Translations under genes and position numbers: made by a program | DNA from: Laceyella sediminis | GTDB taxonomy: Bacteria; Bacillota; Bacilli; Thermoactinomycetales; Thermoactinomycetaceae | Assembly (NCBI RefSeq): GCF_003003125.1 | Contig: NZ_PVTZ01000001.1 | Location: forward strand, 124,001-188,000 | DNA: 64,000 bases | Direction of reading: 5' to 3' | Shown: one piece after another, positions 41,649 to 51,042 of the stretch | Layout of the letters: every line of letters starts with the position of its first letter | Numbering within the stretch: the first letter of the stretch is position 1 | Notes under the pieces: generated by a model | What the model was told of the DNA's origin: nothing | Database searches by the model: none | The model's input: the letters and a program-made list of their open reading frames with translations, nothing else

Positions 41649-42278
41649 TTTTTTGACGCGGCACACGCCTAAGCCGTCCCCGATGGTCAGGATGATGGAT
41701 TCCAACCGCGGATCTTCGGCAAGTTGTCGGTTGAACCGACGAATCGTCACTGGAGAAGGCCCTTGGTAGGATTCATCAAAGATCCGGCCATTTTGGAAAA
41801 GATTATCGGCAGCAATCACCGCGCCGGGCGAAGCCAATGTAATCGCTTGTTCCAGGTAGTGCGGATAGTTAGGCTTATCAGCATCGAGAAAGAAAAAATC
41901 AAATTTCTCTTGCTTGTCAACCAGCGTGGCCAAACTCTCTGTGGCATCACCCACCATAATCGTGACGCGATCTGCCAACCCCGCTTTGGCCACATTCTCC
42001 CTCGCGAATGCCGCATGCTCCTCCTTCAATTCCAGCGAAACCACTTGCCCGTCCGCAGGCAGTGCACGCGCCAGCCAGATCGTACTGTATCCGCCCAGCG
42101 CTCCAATTTCCAACACACGTTTGGCTCCCGATAAACTGGCCAACAGATATAGGGTTTTGCCTACTTCCGGCGGCACCGATATTTGCGGCATACCCCGCTC
42201 ATCCAAACCGGGTGCGATGCTTTTAAGCACTTCATCTTCTTGGGCGAATAGCGAACGAACATATTCTTGTTCCCGCAA
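41646..42278 (-). CDS. Class I SAM-dependent O-methyltransferase (family 3, COMT-like)
   Basis: The SAM-binding motif is VLEIGALGGYSTIWLARALP, with the acidic VVSLELKEEH, the metal-binding FFFLDADKPNYPHYL and AADNLFQNG. These fit the Mg-dependent catechol/caffeoyl-CoA O-methyltransferase family. The TTG at 42278 follows AAAGGGGAG at good spacing. The substrate is unknown. Confidence 0.88.
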   Translation of the reverse strand: MREQEYVRSLFAQEDEVLKSIAPGLDERGMPQISVPPEVGKTLYLLASLSGAKRVLEIGALGGYSTIWLARALPADGQVVSLELKEEHAAFARENVAKAGLADRVTIMVGDATESLATLVDKQEKFDFFFLDADKPNYPHYLEQAITLASPGAVIAADNLFQNGRIFDESYQGPSPVTIRRFNRQLAEDPRLESIILTIGDGLGVCRVKK

Positions 42279-42329
42279 GCAACTTCTCCCCTTTATTGAA
42301 TTGGTGATCCTACAAATTAATTTTAGCGT

Positions 42330-42366
42330 TAAATAAAAAGAAAAGATACCTTTGCAGGCATCTCTT
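42330..42366 (-). terminator. Terminator of tRNA-Gly
   Basis: AGATGCC and GGTATCT pair around a short loop and are followed by TTTTCTTTTT on the minus strand. Confidence 0.7.
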
Positions 42367-42379
42367 CTCCTAAAAAATG

Positions 42380-42453
42380 TGGAGCGGATGACGGGAATCG
42401 AACCCGCGCTGCTAGCTTGGGAAGCTAGAGTTCTACCATTGAACTACATCCGC
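42380..42453 (-). tRNA. tRNA-Gly (CCC)
   Basis: The acceptor is GCGGATG/CATCCGC, the anticodon stem CTAGC/GCTAG and the loop TTCCCAA gives CCC. The T-arm is GGTTCGATTCC and the 3' TCCA is encoded. Confidence 0.94.
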
Positions 42454-42512
42454 GTGTTAATATGTTCGCTGACAATTTATATTTTAACAGAGAACCAATC
42501 TGTTGGCAAGCA

Positions 42513-42545
42513 CAAAAAGCCCCCAAAACGGGAGCTTTTTGGGGG
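42513..42545 (-). terminator. Terminator of the DUF4190-like gene
   Basis: CCCCCAAAA and TTTTGGGGG pair around an 8-nt loop, followed by CTTTTTG on the minus strand. Confidence 0.8.
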
Positions 42546-42548
42546 AGC

Positions 42549-42914
42549 TTAAAATATCAGCCGAAATGGCAAAACGATCAAGGAAACAATCACCGCGATG
42601 ATGCCGACCGCAACCGCCCAGATTCCCCAACTGCTCCCACGGCGTGCCGCGATCGCACCGATGATAATTCCCGCTGGTGCGAGAAGGAACGGCAACATAA
42701 AAAAGGAGAGCACTGCTAAAATAAGCGCGGTAATTCCCAGTCCCACCCCGCTGTTCTCTGTATCCGCATCTTCTCCCTCATTACGTTCCTTGTTTTTGGT
42801 ACGAATGGGAATGCCCGCAGGAGTCGGTGAAAACTCTGCCGCCACTTCCTCATCATGATCCAATTTGGACACTCGTTCTTCCTCGTCTGTATGATGATTT
42901 GGTCTGTCAGCCAT
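42549..42914 (-). CDS. DUF4190-like membrane protein
   Basis: The 121-aa protein has a charged acidic N-terminal half and two C-terminal membrane hairpins (ITALILAVLSFFMLPFLLAP, then SWGIWAVAVGIIAVIVSLIV) separated by AGIIIGAIAARRGSS. This is the DUF4190 arrangement. The ATG at 42914 has GGAGGGG upstream, while the much longer in-frame extension lacks coding character. The function is unknown. Confidence 0.75.
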   Translation of the reverse strand: MADRPNHHTDEEERVSKLDHDEEVAAEFSPTPAGIPIRTKNKERNEGEDADTENSGVGLGITALILAVLSFFMLPFLLAPAGIIIGAIAARRGSSWGIWAVAVGIIAVIVSLIVLPFRLIF

Positions 42915-42998
42915 CTTACCCCTCCTTTCTCGCTTTCCTGCAGTTAGTATGCTCCGTTTTCCTCGGGCTCTACCTGTTAATAAACCCCATTCGAAAAA

Positions 42999-43035
42999 AG
43001 CAAAAAGCCCGCGGGAATACCACGCGGGCTTTTTA
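42999..43035 (-). terminator. Terminator of the OppA-like gene
   Basis: AAGCCCGCG and CGCGGGCTT form a 9-bp stem flanked by A-runs and T-runs, usable in both directions. The 43036-43216 stretch between it and the gene holds only a small GGTGG/CCACC hairpin near 43091. Confidence 0.8.
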
Positions 43036-43216
43036 TTTTCCAGGGAAACCCGGAACAGGCTTATTTGCAAGTTGTTTTTTGATTGCTTACGGTGGCTCCC
43101 ACCGTCAACACAGGTTAGCGTGCACCCAGCGCATCCGATTTGGCGCATGAGTGGTAAAAGAGAGCGCCCCCGACGCGCATGAAGCAGATGGGAATCCGTC
43201 TCTATTCCCACACATA

Positions 43217-44833
43217 TTAATCGTTGCCTTCATTCACCTTGTCGGCTTGCGTATAATCTGACGGACCTACCGGATGGCGAAGGATGCCGGTAATCCCGCG
43301 TTGCTCCACCACCGCATTCGTATAGAAATACAAAGGCGTCAACGGCGCTTCCTCAATCAGGATTTTTTCCGCTTCATGGAGCAACCGGTCTCGCTCTTTG
43401 ATATCTGCCGTATTGGCCGCTTCCTTCAACAGCTCGTCATATTTAGCATTGCTCCAATTGGTTCGGTTCATGGAATGTCCCGTTTGGAAGCTTTCCAGAT
43501 AGTTGTACACATCGTTATAATCCGCCAAGAAACTGGCCAAGGACATCTTGTAATTTTGCGACCGCTCATCGGCGAAGAACACTTTTCGCTCCTTGGCCTG
43601 CAACCGGATGTTCACACCCAAGCCTTTGCGGATCATCTCCTGGACAGCTTCCGCTACTTTCTTATTCTTTTCGTTGGAATTGCTGTACAGCAAAGTGACT
43701 TCCGGCAACTTGTCCCAGCCCTCTTCTTTCATCCCTTCGGCCAACAGCCGCTTCGCTTCGGCGGTCTGATTATCCTGGATCATATTGCCACCGATTTGGC
43801 GAAAATCGTTAGGCGCCGATGGATGCACATAGCCGTAGGCGGGTTGCTCTCCCCCAGCGATAATCTGTTCGGCAATCGTTTTACGGTCAATGGCAAGGGC
43901 GAACGCTTTGCGCACTTTTTGATTGGTAAACGGCTCTTTTTCAACATTGAACCGGAAAAAAGCGAGTCCGTTTCCATCAGAAGGTTTTAGCTTCCCACTC
44001 TCTATCAGGGAAGGAACCAAGTCGGCTGGAACCTGCGACTTAGACACAACGTCCAACTTACCCGTTTTGAACATCGTGTAGGCGGTCTTGTTATCGTTAA
44101 TGATGGAATAATGGAGGGTGGCCAGCTTCACCTTGTCTTGGTTGTGATATTTTTCGTTTTTCTCCGCCTTCAGTTCAGCGTCGTGCTTCCATTCGGTCAA
44201 TTTGAAGGCGCCGTTGCTCACATATGTTTTCGCTTCGGCATGCCAATTTGCATTTTGCGCGTCCACTTTCCGGTTAACCGGTGAGAAAGCGGGGTAAGAC
44301 ACCAATTCCAAAAAAGACGGAGTGGGTTGTTTCAATTTCACCTCTAGCGTCGTATCATCAACCGCTTTCACGGCAACCTGATCTTCCGTACCTTTGCCTG
44401 TGTTATACTCCTCCGCCCCTTCGATAAAGTAAAACAAAAAAGCGGTCTGGTAAGCTCGTTTCGGGTTGAGCGCACGTTTCCAAGCGTACTCAAAGTCATG
44501 GGCTGTCAATGGATCGCCATTGGACCAATAGGTTTTTTTCAACTTGAATGTGTAGGAAAGGCCATCTGCGCTCAACTCCGCTTTTTCCGCGACGGCCGGT
44601 TGCGGCTTGTGCGTCTTGTCCAAGCGCATCAGCCCTTCAAACAAATTATGCGTCACGTCCAAAGTATCAGAGTCAAACGCATCAGCCGGGTCAAGCGAAG
44701 TTGGTTCACCGCTCAAAATTAATTGCAATGTCTTGTCGTCCGCCGTGCCTTGACCGGCCCCAGAGGTGCAACCGGAAAGACATGCGCTTGCCACTAAAAG
44801 GATAAGCAACGATATAAATCCAATACGTTTCAC
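43217..44833 (-). CDS. Orphan oligopeptide-binding lipoprotein (SBP family 5, OppA-like)
   Basis: The 538-aa precursor has the lipoprotein signal GFISLLILLVASACLSGC. The family 5 solute-binding features are EPTSLDPADAFDSDTLDV, the EGLMRLDK region and KAFALAIDRKTIAEQI. It should capture peptides for an ABC importer, but no permease or ATPase gene adjoins it, so it must share one elsewhere or act as a receptor. The GTG at 44833 follows AAGGGGGAATC; upstream extensions are not signal-like. Confidence 0.9.
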   Translation of the reverse strand: MKRIGFISLLILLVASACLSGCTSGAGQGTADDKTLQLILSGEPTSLDPADAFDSDTLDVTHNLFEGLMRLDKTHKPQPAVAEKAELSADGLSYTFKLKKTYWSNGDPLTAHDFEYAWKRALNPKRAYQTAFLFYFIEGAEEYNTGKGTEDQVAVKAVDDTTLEVKLKQPTPSFLELVSYPAFSPVNRKVDAQNANWHAEAKTYVSNGAFKLTEWKHDAELKAEKNEKYHNQDKVKLATLHYSIINDNKTAYTMFKTGKLDVVSKSQVPADLVPSLIESGKLKPSDGNGLAFFRFNVEKEPFTNQKVRKAFALAIDRKTIAEQIIAGGEQPAYGYVHPSAPNDFRQIGGNMIQDNQTAEAKRLLAEGMKEEGWDKLPEVTLLYSNSNEKNKKVAEAVQEMIRKGLGVNIRLQAKERKVFFADERSQNYKMSLASFLADYNDVYNYLESFQTGHSMNRTNWSNAKYDELLKEAANTADIKERDRLLHEAEKILIEEAPLTPLYFYTNAVVEQRGITGILRHPVGPSDYTQADKVNEGND

Positions 44834-44935
44834 ATCGATTCCCCCTTTTCCCTCGCCAATCCCTTCACTTTTCGCAATAAATACCGGAATAACCACATTA
44901 TATTATATAAATAGAATAAACTGAATATTGTTGCG

Positions 44936-44962
44936 AAAAAAGAAGTGCGCAGGCGCACTCCT
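44936..44962 (-). terminator. Terminator of the 44973 gene
   Basis: GTGCGC and GCGCAC form a tight hairpin followed by TTCTTTTTT on the minus strand. Confidence 0.75.
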
Positions 44963-44972
44963 CATGCCGCCT

Positions 44973-45356
44973 TCAATGCAACCGCTCGTCTTTAGCCAAC
45001 TGCCGATCCAGCATGGCATAGATGACGCTGATCGCCTGCACATTCCATCCCATATCGACAAAACGAGCCCGCAAAGCCGCATGCACATCTACCGCCAGTC
45101 GCATTGGCGACACCTCAATCACAGTGACCACCAAATCATGCTTCAACCCCAATCCATTGGCGTATTCCAGCATAACCTCTCCCCTGGTGCCATCGACATG
45201 AATCAGCCGAAAGCGAGGGGATTGAGCAGGAATCTGTTTGAGCGCGGCCACGGCGTTTGACAAACGGTCGCAGTAATACCTCGTTCGCAACTCGTTCTCC
45301 TTGGCATTGTCACTGGTTTCCACCACGCCGCTGAAAAAGCGCTGTAGCTTGGACAC
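44973..45356 (-). CDS. Conserved hypothetical cytosolic protein, 127 aa
   Basis: The product is soluble and mixed alpha/beta: MSKLQRFFSGVVETSDNA opens a helix, and strands such as RFRLIHVDGTRGEVMLEY and HDLVVTVIEVSP follow. I see no catalytic motif. It lies 15 bp after gpsB on the same strand, so it may be co-transcribed with the division gene. I do not recognise the family. Confidence 0.65.
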   Translation of the reverse strand: MSKLQRFFSGVVETSDNAKENELRTRYYCDRLSNAVAALKQIPAQSPRFRLIHVDGTRGEVMLEYANGLGLKHDLVVTVIEVSPMRLAVDVHAALRARFVDMGWNVQAISVIYAMLDRQLAKDERLH

Positions 45357-45371
45357 ATCACCATCCCCCTT

Positions 45372-45668
45372 TTATCTGAGCACCAATGATTCGAGATGTT
45401 CCAACCGGTTAAGGATGTTTTTGATCACTTCGTCATATTCCCCTCCGCTCTTACCGACAGCCGAATGTGGCGCTGTGTTACCCGTGCGCCGGCTGGAGGC
45501 ACTTTTGGCCTTTTTAAGCTGTTCCTTCAAATATTCGTTTTCCTGCAATACATCTTCATAGCTTTTTATGATCAAATCCAAAAATTCATTCACTTCCTCG
45601 ATATCGTACCCTCTTATGGCATGCTTGAAATCTTTATTAAAGATCTCCATCGGAGTGATTCTTTTCAT
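45372..45668 (-). CDS. gpsB: GpsB cell-division coordinator (DivIVA domain)
   Basis: The 98-aa protein begins with the DivIVA/GpsB membrane-binding signature ITPMEIFNKDFKHAIRGYD followed by EEVNEFLDLIIKSYEDVL and a coiled coil, then a variable linker and the C-terminal ILNRLEHLESLVL hexamerisation helix. GpsB shuttles class A penicillin-binding proteins between side wall and septum. The ATG at 45668 was chosen; an earlier in-frame ATG (45719) lacks support. The 45720-46029 gap holds no gene I can support. Confidence 0.88.
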   Translation of the reverse strand: MKRITPMEIFNKDFKHAIRGYDIEEVNEFLDLIIKSYEDVLQENEYLKEQLKKAKSASSRRTGNTAPHSAVGKSGGEYDEVIKNILNRLEHLESLVLR

Positions 45669-46029
45669 CGACAACACGCTCCCCTTCGCATTCCATTTAC
45701 ATTCATTATATAAAAACATTTTCGATGAAACATCTTCTTTGTATGAAGATTCAGATGCATTGATGAATATATCCCATCTTATTTTATAGAATAACCAAGA
45801 TTCCGTTTCTAAGGAAGAGTGAAATTTATTAAAAGTTCATATTTCCTTTTGGAATGACACGGTTCTGGCCATCTTTTCAATAATAACCCCCTACAAAACC
45901 CGTCACACCAATGCATCCCTTTCATCATGCCCGCAGCGAACCAATCCGGCTTCCGCCTCGGCCGCGCAAACGCCAGCTGTTCCAAACAACGAAAAAATGG
46001 CGAAAGACACAGTGTTTTTTATAGAAACA

Positions 46030-46062
46030 ATAAAAGGGCGGTTGAAATTCTCCCGCCCTAAA
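46030..46062 (-). terminator. Terminator of the YhcN-like gene
   Basis: AGGGCGG and CCGCCCT pair around a 12-14-nt loop and TTTTATTG follows on the minus strand. Confidence 0.75.
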
Positions 46063-46067
46063 ATCCA

Positions 46068-46625
46068 TTATCTGGCTTCTGGAAAAGTCCGCCGAATGAT
46101 ATCCATCAAGTTTTTGAAAAAACCTTGCACTGGGCGACCTTGCCGCAAATCCTGGGCATAGTTGTTCATTTGCTTGACGAAATCGGGGTTTTGCGACACA
46201 TACACGCGGCGGATGCTAGGATCAACGGCCCGCACCCGAGCGGAAATCTGTCGGTTCAGGTCTTGGGACATTTGCCCGTCCCCAACCCTTTTTTTCAGCA
46301 TCACGCCAAGGTAAGCGGTTCGGCCCATGATGATCGCCGAGGCGGTGTCCACTTGAGGCATGCGGGCCACTTCGTGTGCCACATTGTCTGCCAACCGAAC
46401 CCCCCGCGCCATGTTGTCATCCAAGGTATCATAGCGGTCTCTGGCCACATTGGGATACTCCGGACGATTAATTTGTCTGTAAGTCCGGTCGGTCACTCTC
46501 GTTGTCCGCATGCCCAGATCCTGCCGTTTTTCTACCGCTTCTTTGTTATTGGTAGCGCATCCGGTCAATGTCGCTACCAACAGTCCGGCGGCGACTGCGC
46601 CCGTCATCCATTTTTTACTGTTCAC
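46068..46625 (-). CDS. YhcN/YlaJ family sporulation lipoprotein
   Basis: The 185-aa precursor has lipoprotein signal TGAVAAGLLVATLTGC and the YhcN/YlaJ domain with DNMARGVRLADNVAHEV, DTASAIIMGRTAYLGV and RVRAVDPSIRRVYVSQNPDF. Family members are inner-spore-membrane or germination-related lipoproteins, which supports an endospore-forming host. It is monocistronic. Confidence 0.88.
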   Translation of the reverse strand: MNSKKWMTGAVAAGLLVATLTGCATNNKEAVEKRQDLGMRTTRVTDRTYRQINRPEYPNVARDRYDTLDDNMARGVRLADNVAHEVARMPQVDTASAIIMGRTAYLGVMLKKRVGDGQMSQDLNRQISARVRAVDPSIRRVYVSQNPDFVKQMNNYAQDLRQGRPVQGFFKNLMDIIRRTFPEAR

Positions 46626-46740
46626 GCGATCTGCCTCCCTTGGTTCAACTGGTTCCGCTCAGGGTTAGTATGGATTTCGCCCCGGTGATTATGTGTCTAA
46701 TCGCTAGCCGAGAATCAGGAAACCAAGGAGGTTAATGGCA

Positions 46741-46773
46741 AAAAAAAACGGGAAAGCCCATTTGCTTTCCCGA
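46741..46773 (-). terminator. Terminator of the YugP-like gene
   Basis: CGGGAAAGC and GCTTTCCCG pair around a 6-nt loop, followed by a run of at least eight T on the minus strand. Confidence 0.85.
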
Positions 46774-46774
46774 A

Positions 46775-47467
46775 TCAATCATCACTGCTATTTTGTAAAA
46801 ACAAAAGCACAATATATCGTAACAACTCCATCAAAGCGACCAACGCTCCGGCAACATAGGTGAATGCAGCTGAACCCAACACCCGGTTCACTCCCCGCTC
46901 TTCCTCAACACCGTTGATGAACCCTTGCCGCGCCATGATTTGTTTGGCTCTGGCGCTGGCGTTAAACTCCACTGGCAGAGTCACCAAGTGGAAAAGAACC
47001 ACTGTGGAAAAGAAAATGAGACCCAACACCAGAAGGCCGGTCATGCGGAAAGCCACGCCAGCAAACAGCAGGAACGGCGCTGCGCCGGATGTGAAGTTCA
47101 GTACCGGAACCATGCGGTGGCGAAATACCAATGCCCCGTAGGACTCTTTATGTTGCAAGGCATGGCCGCACTCATGCGCCGCCACTGAAATGGCCGCGAT
47201 CGAGTTTGAATAATAGACATCTTCGGACAAGCGGACAGCAGGCGCGGTCGGGTCATAATGGTCCGACAAACGTCCTGGCACCACTTGAACAGGTACATGG
47301 TGTAATCCATTGTCGTCAAGAATGCGCCGGGCGACTTCAGCCCCGGTCATTCCCGATCTGGCTGCGACCTGCGACCAGCGGTTGAAATTGCCTTTCACTC
47401 TCCACTGAGCCCATAAGGTCAACGCCAAACCGACAACAAATGTGAAACCGAACAATGCATTGATCAT
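46775..47467 (-). CDS. YugP-type neutral zinc metallopeptidase
   Basis: The 230-aa membrane protein has an N-terminal helix, the zinc motif ISVAAHECGHALQHKESYG and two or three hydrophobic helices after it (APFLLFAGVAFRMTGLLVLGL and FTYVAGALVALMELLRYIVLLF). This matches the PF04298 group, whose proteolytic targets are not known. It is monocistronic. Confidence 0.9.
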   Translation of the reverse strand: MINALFGFTFVVGLALTLWAQWRVKGNFNRWSQVAARSGMTGAEVARRILDDNGLHHVPVQVVPGRLSDHYDPTAPAVRLSEDVYYSNSIAAISVAAHECGHALQHKESYGALVFRHRMVPVLNFTSGAAPFLLFAGVAFRMTGLLVLGLIFFSTVVLFHLVTLPVEFNASARAKQIMARQGFINGVEEERGVNRVLGSAAFTYVAGALVALMELLRYIVLLFLQNSSDD

Positions 47468-47638
47468 CTCTGTCCTTCCCCCCTATCATAACCTTACCCC
47501 ATTTCATCCAAAAACATGACAGCGATTTGATAGAAATCAAGAATTTGTAAAAATATAGGCTTGTTTTTCCAATTCCAAAACAAAATAAATCACACCCGGG
47601 CTTCCAAGCCGCAGGTGCCGTGAAAGTGATATAGGATC

Positions 47639-48796
47639 TCAAAAGGACAGTGCATCCGTCTGGGTACGCATGCCCACATTGACCACAAATCCAATCGCCA
47701 GCATTTGCGTCAAAAGCGAACTGCCGCCATAGCTGATCAATGGCAGGGGAATCCCCGTGATGGGCATCAAGCCGATCGTCATCCCGATATTTTGGTAGAT
47801 TTGAAACACAAACATCCCCATGACTCCCGCCACAATATAGGTTCCAAATAGGTGATCCGAGCGCAAGGCGACCACCAACATGCGGTATATCAATAGTAGA
47901 TAGGCGCAAATGAGGATGCTGGCGCCGATAAACCCGAATTCCTCGGCGTAGACGGCGAAAATAAAGTCATTGTGCGGTTCCGGTATCCAATTCCCTTGCG
48001 CCTGCGTCCCTTGATGGAAGCCCTTGCCATGTAACATACCGGAGCCAATCGCGATCTTTGCCTGTGTTGATTGGTAGCCCGCTCCCGACGGATCAGAAGC
48101 CGGATCGATGAAAATTTGAATCCGTTTGACCTGGTGCGGCTGAAGAATGACGTGCAACAGCGGAGAGTCTGTAACATACAGAAGAAGAACGCTGCCCGCG
48201 ATTGAACCAATGACCAAAAGCCCGCTCACAAACCATTTCCAATCCAGTCCGCTCACCAGCAACATGCTGAGCAGAATACCAAAGAGGATAAGTGCCGTCC
48301 CCAAGTCAGGCTGTGCTAAAATAATGAGAAACGGCACCCCAAACAACAAGCAAATGCGTCCAAGAGAAGATAGGTCAGACCAAGGGTGACCCTTTTTCTC
48401 CGCCAACACTTTCGCTAAAATCAAAATCAGGATTAGCTTCATCATTTCCGAAGGTTGAAACTGAAAACCACCGATGCGAAACCACAGCTGGGCGCCGTTC
48501 ACCTCGACCCCCAAACCAGGCACCATCACCAACAAGTTCAGCAACACGCTGAAACCAAACAAAATGTACAGAAATCTCCCTTGTGACAAAATTTTATAAT
48601 CCAACAGGAGAAAAATAGACATACATAGAAAACCCACTACATACCATACAATCTGCTTATTTACATAAGTGGGGTCATCGGTGTAAGTTGCGCTCGATAT
48701 GGCAACAATGCTGATAGTTGCCAACACCAATACCATCATGATGATAAATGGATCAATGTTAAGAATTAAGAACCTCTTTTTTTGGACTGTTCTCAT
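47639..48796 (-). CDS. rodA: SEDS peptidoglycan glycosyltransferase, RodA-like
   Basis: The SEDS protein polymerises lipid II with a class B PBP partner. It has ten hydrophobic helices, and the conserved motifs GFQFQPSEMMKLILILILAK, PEPHNDFIFAVYAEEFGF and GITGIPLPLISYGGSSLL-like end TGIPLPLISYGGSSLLTQM. RodA is favoured over FtsW from overall look and because the divergent neighbour is more FtsW-like, but SpoVE cannot be excluded. The ATG at 48796 follows CAGGGGATC. Confidence 0.8.
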   Translation of the reverse strand: MRTVQKKRFLILNIDPFIIMMVLVLATISIVAISSATYTDDPTYVNKQIVWYVVGFLCMSIFLLLDYKILSQGRFLYILFGFSVLLNLLVMVPGLGVEVNGAQLWFRIGGFQFQPSEMMKLILILILAKVLAEKKGHPWSDLSSLGRICLLFGVPFLIILAQPDLGTALILFGILLSMLLVSGLDWKWFVSGLLVIGSIAGSVLLLYVTDSPLLHVILQPHQVKRIQIFIDPASDPSGAGYQSTQAKIAIGSGMLHGKGFHQGTQAQGNWIPEPHNDFIFAVYAEEFGFIGASILICAYLLLIYRMLVVALRSDHLFGTYIVAGVMGMFVFQIYQNIGMTIGLMPITGIPLPLISYGGSSLLTQMLAIGFVVNVGMRTQTDALSF

Positions 48797-49087
48797 GATC
48801 CCCTGCCCCTTTTTTTGCAATCAGAGTCTGACCATCACATGTGACACTTTCTGACGACAGCGCGCGGGAATGCGCCGATTCGCCCCGTGCGCGGCTTGGC
48901 AGGCACGACCCCTGCGTCCGCGGACACGCTTGTCTTCAGTCCCGCCACAACTAATCACAGCTTAACAAACGAACATGCGCTGGTAAACCTATTTTCCTGT
49001 TGTCCCCGCCATCGCAGTAGGCGGAGCCGTTTACCATCACGCAATTAATGATAAAGGATAACTCTTCGCTAAAAGGAGATTGTAGTT

Positions 49088-50224
49088 ATGAAACGCGGCA
49101 AACCTGACTTTTGGCTGATTTTGATCACTTTTACCCTATTAGGTATCGGCCTGATCATGGTGTTTAGCGCCAGTTATTTTAAAGGCTATGTGGATTTGCA
49201 GGACTCATACTATTTTTTCAAAAAGCAATTGGTCTACGGATTGTTGGGACTGGTGCTGTTTTTTGTGGTCTCCAACATCCCCTACCAATTTTACCGCAAA
49301 TACGTAGGGATCATCTTGTTCCTTTCACTCTTCTTCCTATTGTCCGTGCTTTTGTTCGGCGAAGTGCGCAACGGCGCGCGACGCTGGATCGATTTGGGCT
49401 TCATCGATTTCCAGCCGTCGGAACTCGTGAAGCTCGGCATGATCATCTATACCGCTTCGATCATGGTAAAAAAGCAACCCCTGTTGGATAATTTCAAGCG
49501 GGCCTTGCTACCGCCGCTGATCGTTATTGGCTTGGTTTCTTCCTTGTTGGTATTGGAGCCCCACTTCAGCGCGACTGTTATCATCGTCGCCACCTGCTTT
49601 GTGATCATTTTTTGCTCCGGCGCGCGCATCAAGCACCTAGCCTTGTTGCTCTTGTCCGGCATCCCGGCCATGATATTGATCATGCTGACTAGCGATTACC
49701 GGATCGAGCGCTTGCACACGTTATTAAACCCGCTTAGCAACCCCAATGATGAAGGGTATCAGATCATTCAATCGCTTATCGCCATCGGCCCCGGTGGCTT
49801 GACAGGAGTTGGATTGGGAGAAAGCATCCAAAAGCTCGCTTATCTGCCTGAGGCCCACACCGACTTCATCTTTTCCATCATCTCGGAAGAATTGGGGTTT
49901 GTCGGGGGATCGTTTGTGATTTTGTTGTTCATCCTATTCATCGTGCGCGGGGTGTTGATCGCATTACAGGCGCCCGACCAATTCGGCACACTGCTTGGGA
50001 TCGGGATTGTCACCCTGATGGCCATCGAATCGATCTTTAACTTAGGTGTTGTCACCGCTCTGCTCCCCGTGACCGGCGTTCCTCTGCCACTGATCAGCTA
50101 TGGGGGGACGGCTCTGATCATCAAAATGATCGGCTTAGGCATGTTGCTTAACATCTCTCGCTATCGCACCAAAAAAGAAAAGACAGGCAAGCGCCCCACC
50201 GTCGCTCGACCTGTCCATATGTGA
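49088..50224 (+). CDS. ftsW: SEDS peptidoglycan glycosyltransferase, FtsW/SpoVE-like
   Basis: The 378-aa polytopic protein opens PDFWLILITFTLLGIGLIMV, with FSASY following, and carries IDFQPSELVKLGMIIYTA, PEAHTDFIFSIISEELGFVG and TGVPLPLISYGGTALI. These are SEDS signatures closest to FtsW. It is divergently arranged with the rodA-like gene 291 bp away. No cognate class B PBP gene is adjacent. An AAAAGGAGA site precedes the ATG. Confidence 0.8.
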   Translation: MKRGKPDFWLILITFTLLGIGLIMVFSASYFKGYVDLQDSYYFFKKQLVYGLLGLVLFFVVSNIPYQFYRKYVGIILFLSLFFLLSVLLFGEVRNGARRWIDLGFIDFQPSELVKLGMIIYTASIMVKKQPLLDNFKRALLPPLIVIGLVSSLLVLEPHFSATVIIVATCFVIIFCSGARIKHLALLLLSGIPAMILIMLTSDYRIERLHTLLNPLSNPNDEGYQIIQSLIAIGPGGLTGVGLGESIQKLAYLPEAHTDFIFSIISEELGFVGGSFVILLFILFIVRGVLIALQAPDQFGTLLGIGIVTLMAIESIFNLGVVTALLPVTGVPLPLISYGGTALIIKMIGLGMLLNISRYRTKKEKTGKRPTVARPVHM

Positions 50225-50226
50225 AA

Positions 50227-50268
50227 CAAGGCCAAATCGGATGCGTGATCCGATTTGGCCTTTTTCAT
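50227..50268. terminator. Terminator between ftsW and thiG
   Basis: AGGCCAAATCGGAT and ATCCGATTTGGCCT form a 14-bp stem with a 5-nt loop, flanked by TTTTT on the plus strand. Confidence 0.9.
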
Positions 50269-50272
50269 AAGC

Positions 50273-51037
50273 TCAGTCCAACATGCCCTCTTTTGGACTG
50301 CTGGCCGTGGCCACAACCTTTTTGGGAATACGGCCAGCCTCCCAGCCCAGCCGTCCAGCTTCAACGGCCCATTTCATCGCCTGTGCCATTTTGACCGGAT
50401 CTTTCGCTCCCGACACAGCCGTGTTTAACAACACCCCGTCGGCCCCCAATTCCATCGCTTGTGCCACATCGGCCGGAGAACCGATGCCCGCATCGATGAT
50501 GACAGGCACAGGGGAATCTTCAATGATATAACGGAGGTACAACGGATTTAACAAGCCTTGCCCCGACCCGATAGGAGATCCCCCCGGCATAATCGCGTGG
50601 GCACCTGCTTCCCACAATTTGCGTGCCAAGATCGGATCATCAGAAGTATACGGAAGTACCGTGAACCCCTCTTCGACCAAAATCTTCGTCGCTTCCAGCG
50701 TGGCGATGGGATCAGGCAGCAGCGTCTTCGTGTCAGCGATCACTTCAACCTTGATCATGTCGCACAAACCGGAAGCCCGGGCCAAATGCGCGATCCGCAC
50801 CGCCTCGTCCACCGTCTGGGCGCCCGCTGTGTTCGGCAAGAGCTTATATCTCGTCAAATCCAGCATCTCCAAAAAATTAGGCTGATCTTGTTGATAAATG
50901 TTCATGCGACGCACCGCAAATGTCAGCACCTCCGTTCCTGATGCGTCCACCGCCTTTTTTTGCACCTCAAACGATGGGAATTTGCCAGTTCCCAAAAACA
51001 GACGAGAATGAAATGTATGATTTCCTATTTTGAGCAT
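50273..51037 (-). CDS. thiG: Thiazole synthase ThiG
   Basis: ThiG condenses 1-deoxyxylulose-5-phosphate, dehydroglycine and ThiS-thiocarboxylate into the thiamine thiazole. The TIM barrel shows [16 protein letters not shown], the Schiff-base Lys in [29 protein letters not shown] and [15 protein letters not shown]. The start at 51037 was preferred because the ATG nine bases upstream overlaps the GGAGG site. It is the last gene of the TPP-controlled operon. Confidence 0.95.
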   Translation of the reverse strand: MLKIGNHTFHSRLFLGTGKFPSFEVQKKAVDASGTEVLTFAVRRMNIYQQDQPNFLEMLDLTRYKLLPNTAGAQTVDEAVRIAHLARASGLCDMIKVEVIADTKTLLPDPIATLEATKILVEEGFTVLPYTSDDPILARKLWEAGAHAIMPGGSPIGSGQGLLNPLYLRYIIEDSPVPVIIDAGIGSPADVAQAMELGADGVLLNTAVSGAKDPVKMAQAMKWAVEAGRLGWEAGRIPKKVVATASSPKEGMLD

Positions 51038-51042
51038 GTGGC

